DNA from: an uncultured Chloroflexota bacterium
GTDB lineage: Bacteria > Chloroflexota > Anaerolineae > UBA4142 > SHND01
Length of the DNA: 64,000 bases
Direction of reading: 5' to 3'
Assembly: GCA_937870825.1 (NCBI GenBank)
Contig: CALMZO010000436.1
Coordinates: 1-64,000, forward strand
Shown here: piece after piece, positions 51,963 to 60,251 of the stretch
How positions within the stretch are numbered: the stretch's first letter is position 1
Layout: every line of letters begins with the position of its first letter
Program-made: the position numbers and the translations under genes
The notes under the pieces: generated by a model
What the model was told of the DNA's origin: nothing
Seen by the model: the letters and a program-made list of their open reading frames with translations, nothing else
Databases searched by the model: none

Positions 51963-52580
51963 ATGTTTGACTCTTTTCTCAACGGCGCCATCGCGGGCTA
52001 TGCCATTGCCATTCCCGTTGGCGCGATTGCGCTTCTCATTTTAGAGACCGGATTGCAGCGCGGTTTTTGGCACGCGTTCGCGGCGGGTTCGGGAGCCGCT
52101 ACCGCCGATTTGATTTACGCGACGATTGCGGCGACACTGGGCGTACTCGTCGCGCAATTTCTCGAACCCATCGCGCCGATTTTAAGAATGGTCAGCGCGG
52201 CATTTCTGGTCGCGTTGGGTCTGCGCGGTCTGTATAAAACGTGGCATGCGCGCCGGAATCAAAACGATGCAAACGTCAAGGCGATTCACGCGAGCATTTT
52301 GCAAACGTACATTACGCTGCTCGGGCTGACGATTTTGAATCCCGCAACGGTGGCGTATTTCGCGGCGTTGATTCTCGGCGGTATGGTTGGCGGAACGTTA
52401 ACGCTTGCTGACAAAGGCGCGTTTGTTTTGGGCGCGGCAGTGTCGTCGTGGTCATGGCAATCGCTCATCGCCGCCATCGGCGCGCTCGCGCACAAACATC
52501 TCCCGCCCGGTTTCCGTTTGTGGACGAGCGTGGTGGGGAATGTGATTATTATGGTGTTGGGGGTAAGGATTTTGTTTTGA
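51963..52580 (+). CDS. LysE/RhtB-family amino acid exporter
   Basis: 205 residues, five or six membrane helices. The N-terminal signature GAIAGYAIAIPVGAIALLIL and LTILNPATVAYFAALILGG (the conserved NP in the middle) are typical of LysE-type exporters. These pump basic amino acids, homoserine/threonine or related compounds out of the cell. It faces the minus-strand toxin-antitoxin-like pair with a gap of 12 bases. The cargo is unknown. Confidence 0.88.
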   Translation: MFDSFLNGAIAGYAIAIPVGAIALLILETGLQRGFWHAFAAGSGAATADLIYATIAATLGVLVAQFLEPIAPILRMVSAAFLVALGLRGLYKTWHARRNQNDANVKAIHASILQTYITLLGLTILNPATVAYFAALILGGMVGGTLTLADKGAFVLGAAVSSWSWQSLIAAIGALAHKHLPPGFRLWTSVVGNVIIMVLGVRILF

Positions 52581-52592
52581 GTTGGGGAAGAA

Positions 52593-52904
52593 TTAATGCG
52601 AAGGTGAAGTTTGCTGCGCCAATTGCTCTATCTTTTTTTTCAGAAAAAAGCGCACGTCGGGATTTTCTAAATCTTGGGTAGCAAACGCGCGCGCAATTTT
52701 TTCAAACCATTCGTCGGGATGAAAAATCAGCGCGCCGATGATACGCTCAGTCTCCAAATCGTAGCGCAAATAAATCCCGTGTTCATCATCGGCAAGCACA
52801 TTACGCGCGGCGTGTTGGTCATCGTCGTTGATTGTAATAATCAACTCGTTCGCGTCGGCGTCGCTATCGGCATGCATCTTTTGGATTTCTAGTTCTTTAT
52901 CCAT
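52593..52904 (-). CDS. Antitoxin-like partner of BECR nuclease, copy 1
   Basis: 103 residues. Shared blocks with the second copy at 60240: EL.I.IND near 20-27, RYDLETERIIGALI (a DUF2283-like turn and strand), FEKIARAFATQDLENPDVRF and the lysine-rich end FFLKKKIEQLAQ. It is encoded downstream of and overlapping its partner by 16 bases, in the order toxin then antitoxin. The gene pair lies on the strand opposite to its neighbours. The antitoxin role is inference from arrangement and size. Confidence 0.6.
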   Translation of the reverse strand: MDKELEIQKMHADSDADANELIITINDDDQHAARNVLADDEHGIYLRYDLETERIIGALIFHPDEWFEKIARAFATQDLENPDVRFFLKKKIEQLAQQTSPSH

Positions 52905-53284
52905 TGGAGTACTAACCTTGTGAGCGGCTTGTCAATTGGCAGGGCAGTCGAAACATAACCTTGTTTCGATGAATTTTCTATTACAACTTTGACGACCACG
53001 CCAAGCAAATCTTGTTCTAACGCGCCGCTCAATAAATTTCGCTTCACGTACCAATATACGATTGCGCCCGTATCGCGACTTTCGGTTGATTTTGGATCAT
53101 AGTAAATTGCGTCAGGGTCTTGAACGGTTAGTTGGACTTGAGGCAAAAAATCGGCAATTTCAGGATGATGCAAAATTGCATGTTCCCACGACTCTTGTGC
53201 CAGAATGATACTTAACCCACGCGGGTCTATGACCTGCCAAAGAATGGGACGCGTATCCATATTACGAGTTCGGTCAACAGACAT
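52889..53284 (-). CDS. BECR-fold (RelE/barnase-like) nuclease candidate, copy 1
   Basis: 131 residues from ATG 53284, or 123 from the Met at residue 9. The pattern ILWQVIDPRGLSI, WEHAILHHPEI, VQDPDAIYYDP, VVVKVVIEN and QGYVSTAL fits the phage-barnase-EndoU-colicin-RelE-like (PBECR) nucleases: an early W-x-H-x4-H helix, a PD-x-I strand and a final GYV-T/S strand. It is 40-45% alike by eye to the copy at 60584. I predict an RNase toxin. It is divergent from the phosphodiesterase gene at 53330, with 45 bases between. Confidence 0.65.
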   Translation of the reverse strand: MSVDRTRNMDTRPILWQVIDPRGLSIILAQESWEHAILHHPEIADFLPQVQLTVQDPDAIYYDPKSTESRDTGAIVYWYVKRNLLSGALEQDLLGVVVKVVIENSSKQGYVSTALPIDKPLTRLVLQWIKN

Positions 53285-53329
53285 AATACCACATTGTCAT
53301 ATTCAGTATGAAATAAAGTTATTACAACC

Positions 53330-54685
53330 ATGCTCTCCTTAACGTCTGACCTCCTCACCCTCCTCCGTGCCCTCGACAAAATTCCGTATCAACCCGCGCC
53401 GCGCGAATTTCTCAAACGCGCGCCGAAATACGCGCTGCACATTCTCACCGACGGCATCACGCCGCAAGCATTACAACGCGCGCCCACGCCGACCTTCGAC
53501 GCGCTCGCACAACGCGGCGTCTCGGCAACCGACGCGCGCGGCGTCTTTCCGACGATTACAGGTCCATCGCACACGTCCATGCTCACGGGCGCGCGGGTTG
53601 GCACCCACGGCTTTTTGTATCCGAAAATGTTGGACGCGTTTGGCAATCGCTTGCTGGAATTTTCCGAAGGGCTTATGCGCGCAGAGACGATTGCGGAAGC
53701 ATGGCGTGCGCGCGGAATCACCACCGCCGGCATCGGTTCGCGTTTTTTGCGCGGCGCGGACATGATGCAGACCGAAGGGGTGTTTGGCGAAGATTTTGTT
53801 GACATTACACAGCGCGCGATTGCCGCGTTGAACGATTGGCAGCCGCGTTATCTTCACGTTGTGTTCTATGTCGCGGATTCGGCGGGGCATCTGTACGGAC
53901 CCGAAGCGGACGAAACATTGTTTGCGATTCAACAGATGGATGAAATGACGGCGCGCCTGTTGAATGCGTATGCGGATAAAAATCTGGATGACGAATTGGT
54001 TGTTGTCGTGAATGCCGACCACGGCATGGCTCCCGTGCATGAAACGATACCGCACTCGTTTGCGGAAAATGCCGGCGCGCTCGCACACGGACGCGTCGCG
54101 TTGTCGCCGCGCGGCTTTGATGATGCGACGTTCGACGCGCTGCTCAATGACCCGCGCGTGGATGATATTTTCGCGCGCGAGGAATTGGAATTGTTGGGCG
54201 CGTACGGACCGCGTTGGGGCGAACACGTTTTGCAATTACGCGAAGGCGCGATGTTTGAATTTTCGCGTCCGCTTGCGGGCTATCACGGCGCATGGTGCGA
54301 AACCGACCGGCATATTCCGATGATTCTCAGCGGCGCGGGCATCCGCGCGGGCGCGCAACTCGACGCGTGCGAATTGATTGACCTTGCGCCGACGCTTTCC
54401 GTTTTGCTCGGCGGCGCGATTCCGGAACACAATCAAGGACGGATTTTGTGGGAAGCATTGGATACGCAAAACGCCGCGCCCACTGTCGGGAATTACGTTG
54501 ACCTGTTGTTGCAGCGTGAAAGTGCGTTGGACGAATTGAAACAATTGAAACGCGAACGCGCGGGCGGCGCAATGTATCGTTCCGAATACGAAAGTGAACG
54601 CGCGGAAATTTTACTGCGCGCGCGCATGAATTTGGCGGCGATGGAAGAGGAGAGAAAGAGATTGTGTGAAAGAGTGATAGAGTGA
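53330..54685 (+). CDS. Type I phosphodiesterase / nucleotide pyrophosphatase (alkaline phosphatase superfamily)
   Basis: 451 residues. Metal and catalytic positions of the NPP family: ILTDGITPQAL (first Asp), FPTITGPSHTSMLTG with the nucleophile Thr, YVADSAGHLYGPE (D-x3-H), VNADHGMAPVHE (DH) and YHGAWCETD (His). It has no signal peptide and so is cytoplasmic. NPP relatives cleave glycerophosphodiesters including glycerophosphocholine. Beside a HAD phosphatase and eut genes, release of phosphoethanolamine or phosphocholine is a sensible guess. The C-terminal 60 residues are coiled-coil-like. Confidence 0.85.
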   Translation: MLSLTSDLLTLLRALDKIPYQPAPREFLKRAPKYALHILTDGITPQALQRAPTPTFDALAQRGVSATDARGVFPTITGPSHTSMLTGARVGTHGFLYPKMLDAFGNRLLEFSEGLMRAETIAEAWRARGITTAGIGSRFLRGADMMQTEGVFGEDFVDITQRAIAALNDWQPRYLHVVFYVADSAGHLYGPEADETLFAIQQMDEMTARLLNAYADKNLDDELVVVVNADHGMAPVHETIPHSFAENAGALAHGRVALSPRGFDDATFDALLNDPRVDDIFAREELELLGAYGPRWGEHVLQLREGAMFEFSRPLAGYHGAWCETDRHIPMILSGAGIRAGAQLDACELIDLAPTLSVLLGGAIPEHNQGRILWEALDTQNAAPTVGNYVDLLLQRESALDELKQLKRERAGGAMYRSEYESERAEILLRARMNLAAMEEERKRLCERVIE

Positions 54686-54767
54686 GAGAGATGGGGTGAT
54701 GGAGACAAGAGTGATTCGGTGATGGGGTGATTGGCAATTTGCCATCTGCTATCTGCCATTTGCTATG
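54655..54767. repeat. Heptad/octad-word repeat between phosphodiesterase and HAD genes
   Basis: GTGAAAGA GTGATAGA GTGAGAGA then GGGGTGAT words, followed by TGCCATC TGCTATC TGCCATT TGCTATG. The inner GGCAATTTGCC is self-complementary. The stop of the upstream gene (54683-54685) and the ATG of the next (54765) both lie in it. Confidence 0.7.
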
Positions 54768-55775
54768 TTACACGGACATTGGACGAACGAAAACCGCGCC
54801 GCGCTGGAACAACTGCTCGCGCAAAAATTTTCGTACACGCCGATTGCGATTTTTGATTGGGACTATACGTGCATTGCGGGCGACACGGCGAACATGGTGT
54901 TTCATCAACAGTGTCGCGATTTGGCATTTCAGTTTGAGCATCCTGATTTTGTGAATTGGGTGGAGGAAATTCCAATTCCGTCGCGGATTCTCGAATGCGC
55001 GGAAAGGTTTTTGGCGCGCGATACGCGTGAGACGCGCGCCGCGCTGCGTTTTGAATTGGAGCGCACGCGCTGGGCATTGCACGAAAGCGAAGACGACAAT
55101 CAAGCGTGGGCGTGGGACGCGGGCGCATTCGTCGGCTGGACGCCGCAGCAAGTACGAGAATACACGCGCCGCGTCATTGCGCGCGAGTTGGCGCAGCCGT
55201 TGCGCGCGGAATTCTTGACTCATCCTGCCTCCAGGCGCGCGGAAAAAATTGGCGCGGGCGCGGTGAAACAGGATTTGAGCGCGTTGCATTATTTAGACCG
55301 GGCCGCGCACATGCGCGCGACGGATTTGGACGCGGACCTGACGCTGCCGCTTGCGCGCGGCTTGCGCGTGCGAAACGAAATGCGCGAATTGATGTACGAG
55401 TTTCGGAGCGCGGGCTGGCAAGTGTTTGTGATTACTGCGTCGCCGCAGTGGGAAATCGAGGCGTTTGCGGAACGCTATTTCATTTCGCCGCAAAATGTGA
55501 TTGGGATGCGCCGCGCGCTGGTGAACGGGCGCATCACGGCTGCCATCGAGTCTCCCTGTTCCTGGGGCGATGGAAAATTGGATGCGTACAATTTGTTTGT
55601 CACGCGCGAACGTCCGCCGAATTTTTGCGCGGGTGACAGCATCGGCGATTGGACGCTGCTCGAATGGGCGACGGAGTGCGCGCTCCTCGTCGAACCCACC
55701 ACCGATTCCTTGCGAAATTTTGCCGCGTGGCAGCGAGAGCGCGGCGAAAAGTGGCTCATCCAGCGTTTTGAATAG
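54765..55775 (+). CDS. HAD-superfamily phosphatase (SerB/PHOSPHO-like)
   Basis: 336 residues. Motif I AIFDWDYTCIAGDTA (D-x-D), motif II VFVITASPQWEIE, motif III Lys in WGDGKLDAYN, motif IV FCAGDSIGDWTLLEWA. A large helical cap (about 60-200) makes it longer than SerB. Phosphoserine, phosphoethanolamine and phosphocholine phosphatases have this plan. Position between an NPP-type phosphodiesterase and eutN/eutA favours phosphoethanolamine. It starts inside a repeat and has no ribosome-binding site. Confidence 0.82.
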   Translation: MLHGHWTNENRAALEQLLAQKFSYTPIAIFDWDYTCIAGDTANMVFHQQCRDLAFQFEHPDFVNWVEEIPIPSRILECAERFLARDTRETRAALRFELERTRWALHESEDDNQAWAWDAGAFVGWTPQQVREYTRRVIARELAQPLRAEFLTHPASRRAEKIGAGAVKQDLSALHYLDRAAHMRATDLDADLTLPLARGLRVRNEMRELMYEFRSAGWQVFVITASPQWEIEAFAERYFISPQNVIGMRRALVNGRITAAIESPCSWGDGKLDAYNLFVTRERPPNFCAGDSIGDWTLLEWATECALLVEPTTDSLRNFAAWQRERGEKWLIQRFE

Positions 55776-55879
55776 TATGGCTGTTGCAACAATTTTTTTG
55801 CGCGTCTATAATCCTTCCATCATCAATCGATTTACGTTTGACGTTTGACGCAGAATGGGCAGGCACAAGCACAGCCCCT

Positions 55880-55910
55880 TACATGTCACCCGTCACTCGT
55901 CATCTTATCC
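55880..55910 (+). repeat. Heptad-word repeat before eutN
   Basis: TGTCACC CGTCACT CGTCATC words directly before the ATG at 55911. The word is nearly the same as at 41608-41655 before the corrinoid protein gene. Confidence 0.65.
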
Positions 55911-56198
55911 ATGTTAATCTGTCGCGTTGTCGGCAACGTTGTCTCGACGATCAAAGACGAAAAACTGACCGGCAAAAAAATTCTCATTGTGCGCGAGACC
56001 ACCACCGAAAACGAACTCGTCGGCAAACCGATTGCGGCGATTGATACGGTGGACGCGGGCATCGGCGATTTGGTTCTCATCGCGCAAGGTTCGAGCGCGC
56101 GCCAAACCAGCTTTACCAAAGACACCCCCACGGATGCCGTCATCATGGCAATCATTGACGAGCTCGCAGTGGATGGAAAAATCACGTTTCGGAAATGA
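55911..56198 (+). CDS. eutN: EutN/CcmL microcompartment vertex protein
   Basis: 95 residues from ATG 55911. LICRVVGNVVSTIKDEKLTG at the N-terminus, LIVRETT, AIDTVDAGIGDLVLIAQGSSARQT and the short C-terminal helix/strand (AVIMAIIDELAVDGKI) are the EutN/CcmL pentamer fold. These pentamers cap the corners of bacterial microcompartments. No hexameric shell gene (BMC-H) is in the window. It is the first of the eut-type genes on the right, 78 bases before eutA. Confidence 0.92.
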   Translation: MLICRVVGNVVSTIKDEKLTGKKILIVRETTTENELVGKPIAAIDTVDAGIGDLVLIAQGSSARQTSFTKDTPTDAVIMAIIDELAVDGKITFRK

Positions 56199-56204
56199 CG
56201 GTAT

Positions 56205-56275
56205 CCGCGAATAACACGAATACACACGAATTTTCTTGCAAAAAATTTCTATTCGTGTAATTCGTGGATTCAATG
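56205..56275. repeat. CACGAAT-type hairpin repeat before eutA
   Basis: CGCGAATAACACGAATACAC on the left and ATTCGTGTAATTCGTGGATT on the right are complementary over most of their length with an AT-rich loop. It ends a few bases before the eutA ATG. The same style occurs at 36609-36735. Confidence 0.75.
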
Positions 56276-56276
56276 A

Positions 56277-57710
56277 ATGGCTGACGCGCGTACGCTGTTG
56301 AGTGTTGGGCTGGATGTCGGGACGACGACGACGCAGATTGTTTTTTCGCGGATTCATTTGCGAAACATCGCGCCGTCGTCGCAAGTGCCGCGCATCGGCA
56401 TCGGTGACCGCGAGATTCTTTACCAATCGCAAATTTATTTTACGCCGCTCGCAACGCGTGACCGTGTGGATGTGTTGGCGCTCGAACATATTGTTGATAA
56501 AGAATATGCGAAAGCAAACATTACTCCTTCGCAAGTCGAAACCGGGGCAGTGATTGTCACGGGCGAGATTGCGAAAAAAGAAAACGCGGCGGAAATTTTG
56601 CAATCGCTCGGAAAATACGCGGGCGAATTTGTGGTGACGGTTGCGGGTCCGCGTCTGGAAGCGCAGATGGCAGGACGCGGCAGCGGCGCGGCAGCGTATT
56701 CACGCGAACATTATGCGCGCGTGACGAACGTGGACATTGGCGGCGGCACGGCGAACAGCGCGGTGTTTGAATTGGGCAACACGCTCGCGGCGGCGGCGAT
56801 GAACGTGGGCGGGCGCATCATCGAGATTGACCGCAACACCATGCAGATTCGTCACATTGCCGAACCGGCGCGCAAAATTATTCAACATCACAATTTGCCC
56901 ATCGTCGTCGGGCGCAATGCAGAGTTGGGACCGCTGCGCGAATTTTGCAACCTCCTCGCGGAATTGACCGTCGAATTAATTGAAGGGCGCGAGACGCAAC
57001 TCGGACATCAAGTGATGCTCACGCCGCCGATGAGTGTGAGCGGGCGCAATACAAAATTATTTATCAGCGGCGGCGTCGGACATTATTTTTATCATCCCCT
57101 TCAAAATGTGACGCTTGAAAATGTAACACAGCACGATGACATTGGTCCGTTGTTCGGACTTGCGCTGCGCGAAAATAAAACGCTTCAAGCAATGGAATCG
57201 GTGGAACCGCCGGAAACGATTCGCGCGACAGTGATTGGCGCGAGTTCGCAAACGGTTACGTTGAGTGGTTCGACGATTTGGGCAGAGCAGCAAATTTTGC
57301 CAATCAAAAATGTTCCCGTCGTGCGCCCGAATTTGGGAACAACGTCAAACATTCCGAACGCGATTCGTGATGCGATGGCGCGTATGGAAATTGATGCGCG
57401 GAATGAAAACGCCGCGATTGCGTTGGACATTCACGGCGCACTCGATTTCGCGCAGTTGCAAAACTTGGCAAAAGGTTTGTCGGAGTATGCGGCGCGCGAA
57501 TTGCCGCGTGAACGCCCGTTGATTTTGATTCTCGGACGCGATTACGCGCAGAGTTTGGGACAGGCAGTGAAGGCATTGTCGCCGCAGCGCGCGCTGCTCG
57601 CGATTGACCAGGTTGGGTTGGATGAAGGGGATTACATTGATATTGGCTTGCCGATGCTCGATGGACGCGTTGTGCCGTTGAGCGTGAAAACGCTTGTGTT
57701 TTATCGTTGA
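56277..57710 (+). CDS. eutA: Ethanolamine ammonia-lyase reactivating factor EutA
   Basis: 477 residues (E. coli EutA is about 467). ASKHA ATPase fold: LLSVGLDVGTTTTQIVFSR (phosphate 1), VNIDGG-like TNVDIGGGTANSAVFELG, ATVIGASSQTVTLSGSTIW near 320 and the ending DYIDIGLPMLDGRVVPLSVK. It removes damaged adenosylcobalamin from EutBC by using ATP. Its target EutB is encoded at 63268, 5.5 kb away and separated from it by toxin-antitoxin-like cassettes. Confidence 0.95.
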   Translation: MADARTLLSVGLDVGTTTTQIVFSRIHLRNIAPSSQVPRIGIGDREILYQSQIYFTPLATRDRVDVLALEHIVDKEYAKANITPSQVETGAVIVTGEIAKKENAAEILQSLGKYAGEFVVTVAGPRLEAQMAGRGSGAAAYSREHYARVTNVDIGGGTANSAVFELGNTLAAAAMNVGGRIIEIDRNTMQIRHIAEPARKIIQHHNLPIVVGRNAELGPLREFCNLLAELTVELIEGRETQLGHQVMLTPPMSVSGRNTKLFISGGVGHYFYHPLQNVTLENVTQHDDIGPLFGLALRENKTLQAMESVEPPETIRATVIGASSQTVTLSGSTIWAEQQILPIKNVPVVRPNLGTTSNIPNAIRDAMARMEIDARNENAAIALDIHGALDFAQLQNLAKGLSEYAARELPRERPLILILGRDYAQSLGQAVKALSPQRALLAIDQVGLDEGDYIDIGLPMLDGRVVPLSVKTLVFYR

Positions 57711-57740
57711 ATGACTTGAGGTCTGGCAAAGGAGAAAAAA

Positions 57741-58121
57741 ATGACGCTCCGCAATCTCGTGTACGTTACCGGTGTTGCCGCGCTTGTGTTTGTGCTTGGC
57801 GATTTATTTCTAGCCGTGCCGCTCGGCGCAATGTTGAATCCTACGGGGACACTTTCTGACTTTGCGCTTGCGAATATCCATGTGCGCGGCGCAGTTGGAA
57901 TGTTGTACGTTTTCCTCGCGTATTTTTCGCGCCACGCCGATGAAAAGACACTCAAGCAAGTTGTGGGGCCGACGATGATGCTCGGTTTTGTCGCGCAATC
58001 TGTTGGCATCCTTTACGAATTGGTCGTGTCGCGCCAATATGGTGCAAGCGGTTGGATTTTTATTGTTCTCGGGATTCTGTTCATTTCCGCGTACGCGTAC
58101 TTTTTATACATCAAAAAGTAA
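57741..58121 (+). CDS. Small membrane protein with four helices
   Basis: 126 residues. Four hydrophobic segments at about 5-30, 45-65, 75-95 and 100-123 (the last: WIFIVLGILFISAYAYFLYI). There is a good ribosome-binding site (AAAGGAG). I do not recognise the family. It starts 30 bases after eutA and its stop directly abuts the next gene, so it is likely co-transcribed with the eut genes. Confidence 0.7.
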   Translation: MTLRNLVYVTGVAALVFVLGDLFLAVPLGAMLNPTGTLSDFALANIHVRGAVGMLYVFLAYFSRHADEKTLKQVVGPTMMLGFVAQSVGILYELVVSRQYGASGWIFIVLGILFISAYAYFLYIKK

Positions 58122-59075
58122 ATGCTACTCGTCGCTTCAACGAACGCGGAACTTGGTTTCGCGGCGGGAATGGAAATTTTGCACGCAGGTGGCAGCGCGC
58201 TCGACGCGGTGGAGGCGGTGATTCGTCCTGTCGAATCGAATCCCGATGACCACAGTGTCGGCTATAGCGGTTTGCCAAACATTCTCGGGCAGGTGGAATT
58301 GGACGCGAGTATTATGGACGGCAAAACGCTTGCGGCGGGCGCGGTGTGCGCGGTCAAACATTACGAGCATCCGATTTCCATTGCGCGCCAGGTGATGGAA
58401 CGTTTGCCGCATGTCATGTTGGCGGGCGCGGGCGCGGAACGTTTTGCGCGCGAGTTGGGAATGAAAAAGAAAAATTTGTTGAGCGATACTGCGCGCGCGA
58501 TTTACGAAAGCAACGTGAGCGATTCTCCGCGTTACAACACAATGCGCGAATTGGTTTCACGCGCGACGCATGACCCCGAAATCGCCGCGAGTGTAGATGA
58601 TTACGGTGATGAAAAGAGATTCGGCACGACGAATGTGATTGCGATAGACCGCGCGGGGAATTTTGCGAGCGGCGTGAGCACAAGCGGCTGGGCGTGGAAA
58701 TATCCGGGAAGAGTCGGAGACTCGCCCATCATCGGCGCGGGAAACTATTGCGACAATCGCTACGGCGCGTGCGCGTGCACCGGTTATGGCGAAATGGCAA
58801 TGCGCGCAAACACGGCGCATTCGGTCGTGTTGTACATGAAATGCGGAATGCGTTTGTCGCGCGCGGCGGGTGAAGCGATGCGCGATTTACGCGCGCTCAC
58901 CGTTCCATTTCCGCCGGGAATGAATTTGATTGCGGTGGATGCGCGGGGCAAACATGTTGGGTTCACAACCGAAACAGACCGGGTGGTGGAATATGTGTAT
59001 CAAACGGAAACGATGAAAACGCCGCGCAAGAAAAAACGCGCGGTTGTGCCACTGTCGCCGCAAAAAGGGAAATGA
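58122..59075 (+). CDS. Asparaginase_2 family Ntn-hydrolase
   Basis: 317 residues. LHAGGSALDAVEAVIRPVE (20-38), GQVELDASIMDG (56-67) and the autocleavage site at FGTTNVIAIDRAG with Thr169/170 as the N-terminal nucleophile of the beta chain. It is like N4-(beta-N-acetylglucosaminyl)-L-asparaginase and isoaspartyl peptidase. Activated by self-cleavage in the cytoplasm, it hydrolyses a beta-aspartyl amide bond. The C-terminal tail is Lys/Arg-rich. It overlaps the ankyrin gene by ATGA. Confidence 0.88.
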   Translation: MLLVASTNAELGFAAGMEILHAGGSALDAVEAVIRPVESNPDDHSVGYSGLPNILGQVELDASIMDGKTLAAGAVCAVKHYEHPISIARQVMERLPHVMLAGAGAERFARELGMKKKNLLSDTARAIYESNVSDSPRYNTMRELVSRATHDPEIAASVDDYGDEKRFGTTNVIAIDRAGNFASGVSTSGWAWKYPGRVGDSPIIGAGNYCDNRYGACACTGYGEMAMRANTAHSVVLYMKCGMRLSRAAGEAMRDLRALTVPFPPGMNLIAVDARGKHVGFTTETDRVVEYVYQTETMKTPRKKKRAVVPLSPQKGK

Positions 59076-59650
59076 GGGAAATGACGGAACTTGACCAAGA
59101 ACTCGTCGCGCAATTTGTGGGCAACGCACACGGCAATCTCGACGCAGTGAAAGAAATGCTGCGTGAACATCCCGAACTGCTCAACGCGGTGGGGCAAGAG
59201 GCGAACGAAACGGCGATTCAAGCCTCGACGCAAACAGGACAGCGCGACATTGCCGAATTTTTGATTTCACATGGCGCGCCTGTTGACATTTGTACTGCCG
59301 CGATGTTGGGCGATGAAACACGCGTCGCGGAATTTTTGAAACAGGACGCATCGCTCGCGCACGCGAAAGGTTCCCACGAGTACCCGGTCTTGTACCACGC
59401 GGCATTGAGCGGCAACACGCGCATCGCGGATTTGTTGAAACAATACGGTGGAACGGACGGCAAAGAATTTGCGCTGCACGCGGCAGTGTTATCCGGCAAT
59501 CCCGAAATGGTGACGTGGCTTTTGGCGAACGGCGTCAGCGATGTGAATTATCCAAATTATGAAAACAAAACGCCGCTCACCATCGCGCTCGAACGCGGGT
59601 ATTTTGATATTGCGGACATGTTGCAGAGTGAGGGAGGACTTGAATTGTGA
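59072..59650 (+). CDS. Ankyrin-repeat protein
   Basis: 192 residues. Four to five ankyrin repeats: GNAHGNLDAVKEMLREHPEL, GQRDIAEFLISHGAPVD, MLGDETRVAEFLKQDASL, LSGNTRIADLLKQYGG, GNPEMVTWLLANGVSDVN and LERGYFDIADMLQSEGG. It is cytoplasmic and binds proteins. Its last 22 codons recur as two decayed copies at 60154-60221 and 61028-61080, which mark the edges of inserted cassettes. Confidence 0.88.
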   Translation: MREMTELDQELVAQFVGNAHGNLDAVKEMLREHPELLNAVGQEANETAIQASTQTGQRDIAEFLISHGAPVDICTAAMLGDETRVAEFLKQDASLAHAKGSHEYPVLYHAALSGNTRIADLLKQYGGTDGKEFALHAAVLSGNPEMVTWLLANGVSDVNYPNYENKTPLTIALERGYFDIADMLQSEGGLEL

Positions 59651-59928
59651 GTGAGCCACGCATGCGAATCTCACCGCACGCATTGCAACAAATTCGTTTG
59701 CGTAAACTGACAGTTGAGCAAGTTATTCGCGTTGTAACAACTCCAGAGCAATTGACAGTTGCTGCGCACGGAAGATATTTTGCGGAAAGCAGAATTCAGA
59801 AGGATGGAAAACGATATTTGTTGCGAGTCTTGGTTGAACGCGTTGAGCAAGATGAATTTGTTATTCTGCTTGTATTGACAGTCTATCCAACATCCAAGTT
59901 AACCAAGTATTGGCGGGGAGGTGAGTAA
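59647..59928 (+). CDS. DUF4258 toxin-like protein
   Basis: 93 residues from GTG 59647 (88 from ATG 59662). MRISPHALQQIRLRKLTVEQ, then VIRVVTTPEQL and ILLVLTVYPTSKLTKYW give the compact helix-sheet BECR/RelE-like pattern of DUF4258 proteins, with His and Arg/Lys in the places of RelE-type active sites. It is paired with DUF2283 (one-base TAATG overlap), a known combination taken as a toxin-antitoxin module. Confidence 0.78.
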   Translation: MSEPRMRISPHALQQIRLRKLTVEQVIRVVTTPEQLTVAAHGRYFAESRIQKDGKRYLLRVLVERVEQDEFVILLVLTVYPTSKLTKYWRGGE

Positions 59929-60140
59929 TGAGAATCACTTATGACGAATCGGTTGACATTCTTTACATACGCTTACGTGAAAGCGATTATGAGGAAAGCG
60001 ATGAAGTATCTGAGGGTGTCATCGTGGATTACGATAAAGCGGGAAAGCCAATGGCGATTGAAATCTTGGAGGCGTCCAAGATGTTGAGTCAAGTTGACCG
60101 CGTGACTTTTGAGTACGCACGAAACCCACAACCTGCATGA
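59928..60140 (+). CDS. DUF2283 antitoxin-like protein
   Basis: 70 residues. The whole family pattern is visible: MRITYDESVDILYIRLRES, then GVIVDYDKAGKPMAIEILEA. DUF2283 proteins are the usual small partners of DUF4258 proteins. Start overlaps the preceding stop by one base. No DNA-binding motif is visible, so self-regulation is uncertain. Confidence 0.85.
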   Translation: MRITYDESVDILYIRLRESDYEESDEVSEGVIVDYDKAGKPMAIEILEASKMLSQVDRVTFEYARNPQPA

Positions 60141-60153
60141 CAGAATAAAAAAG

Positions 60154-60221
60154 TCGCGCTCGAACGCGGGTTTTTTGATATTGCGGACATGTTGCAGAGT
60201 GAGGGGGGAGTGGAAAATTAG
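60154..60221 (+). repeat. Decayed duplicate of the ankyrin gene's 3' end (copy B)
   Basis: Nearly identical to 59583-59650: it encodes VALERGFFDIADMLQSEGG before a TAG at 60219-60221. It has no start codon or upstream repeats of its own. Confidence 0.88.
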
Positions 60222-60227
60222 TGGAAC

Positions 60228-60251
60228 AAAAAAGCCGCGCTAGGCGGCTTG
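60228..60251 (-). terminator. Terminator overlapping the antitoxin-like gene's stop codon
   Basis: On the minus strand AAGCCGC / GCGGCTT with a CTAGC loop is followed by TTTTTG. The TAG stop of the 60240 gene is in the loop. Confidence 0.75.
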
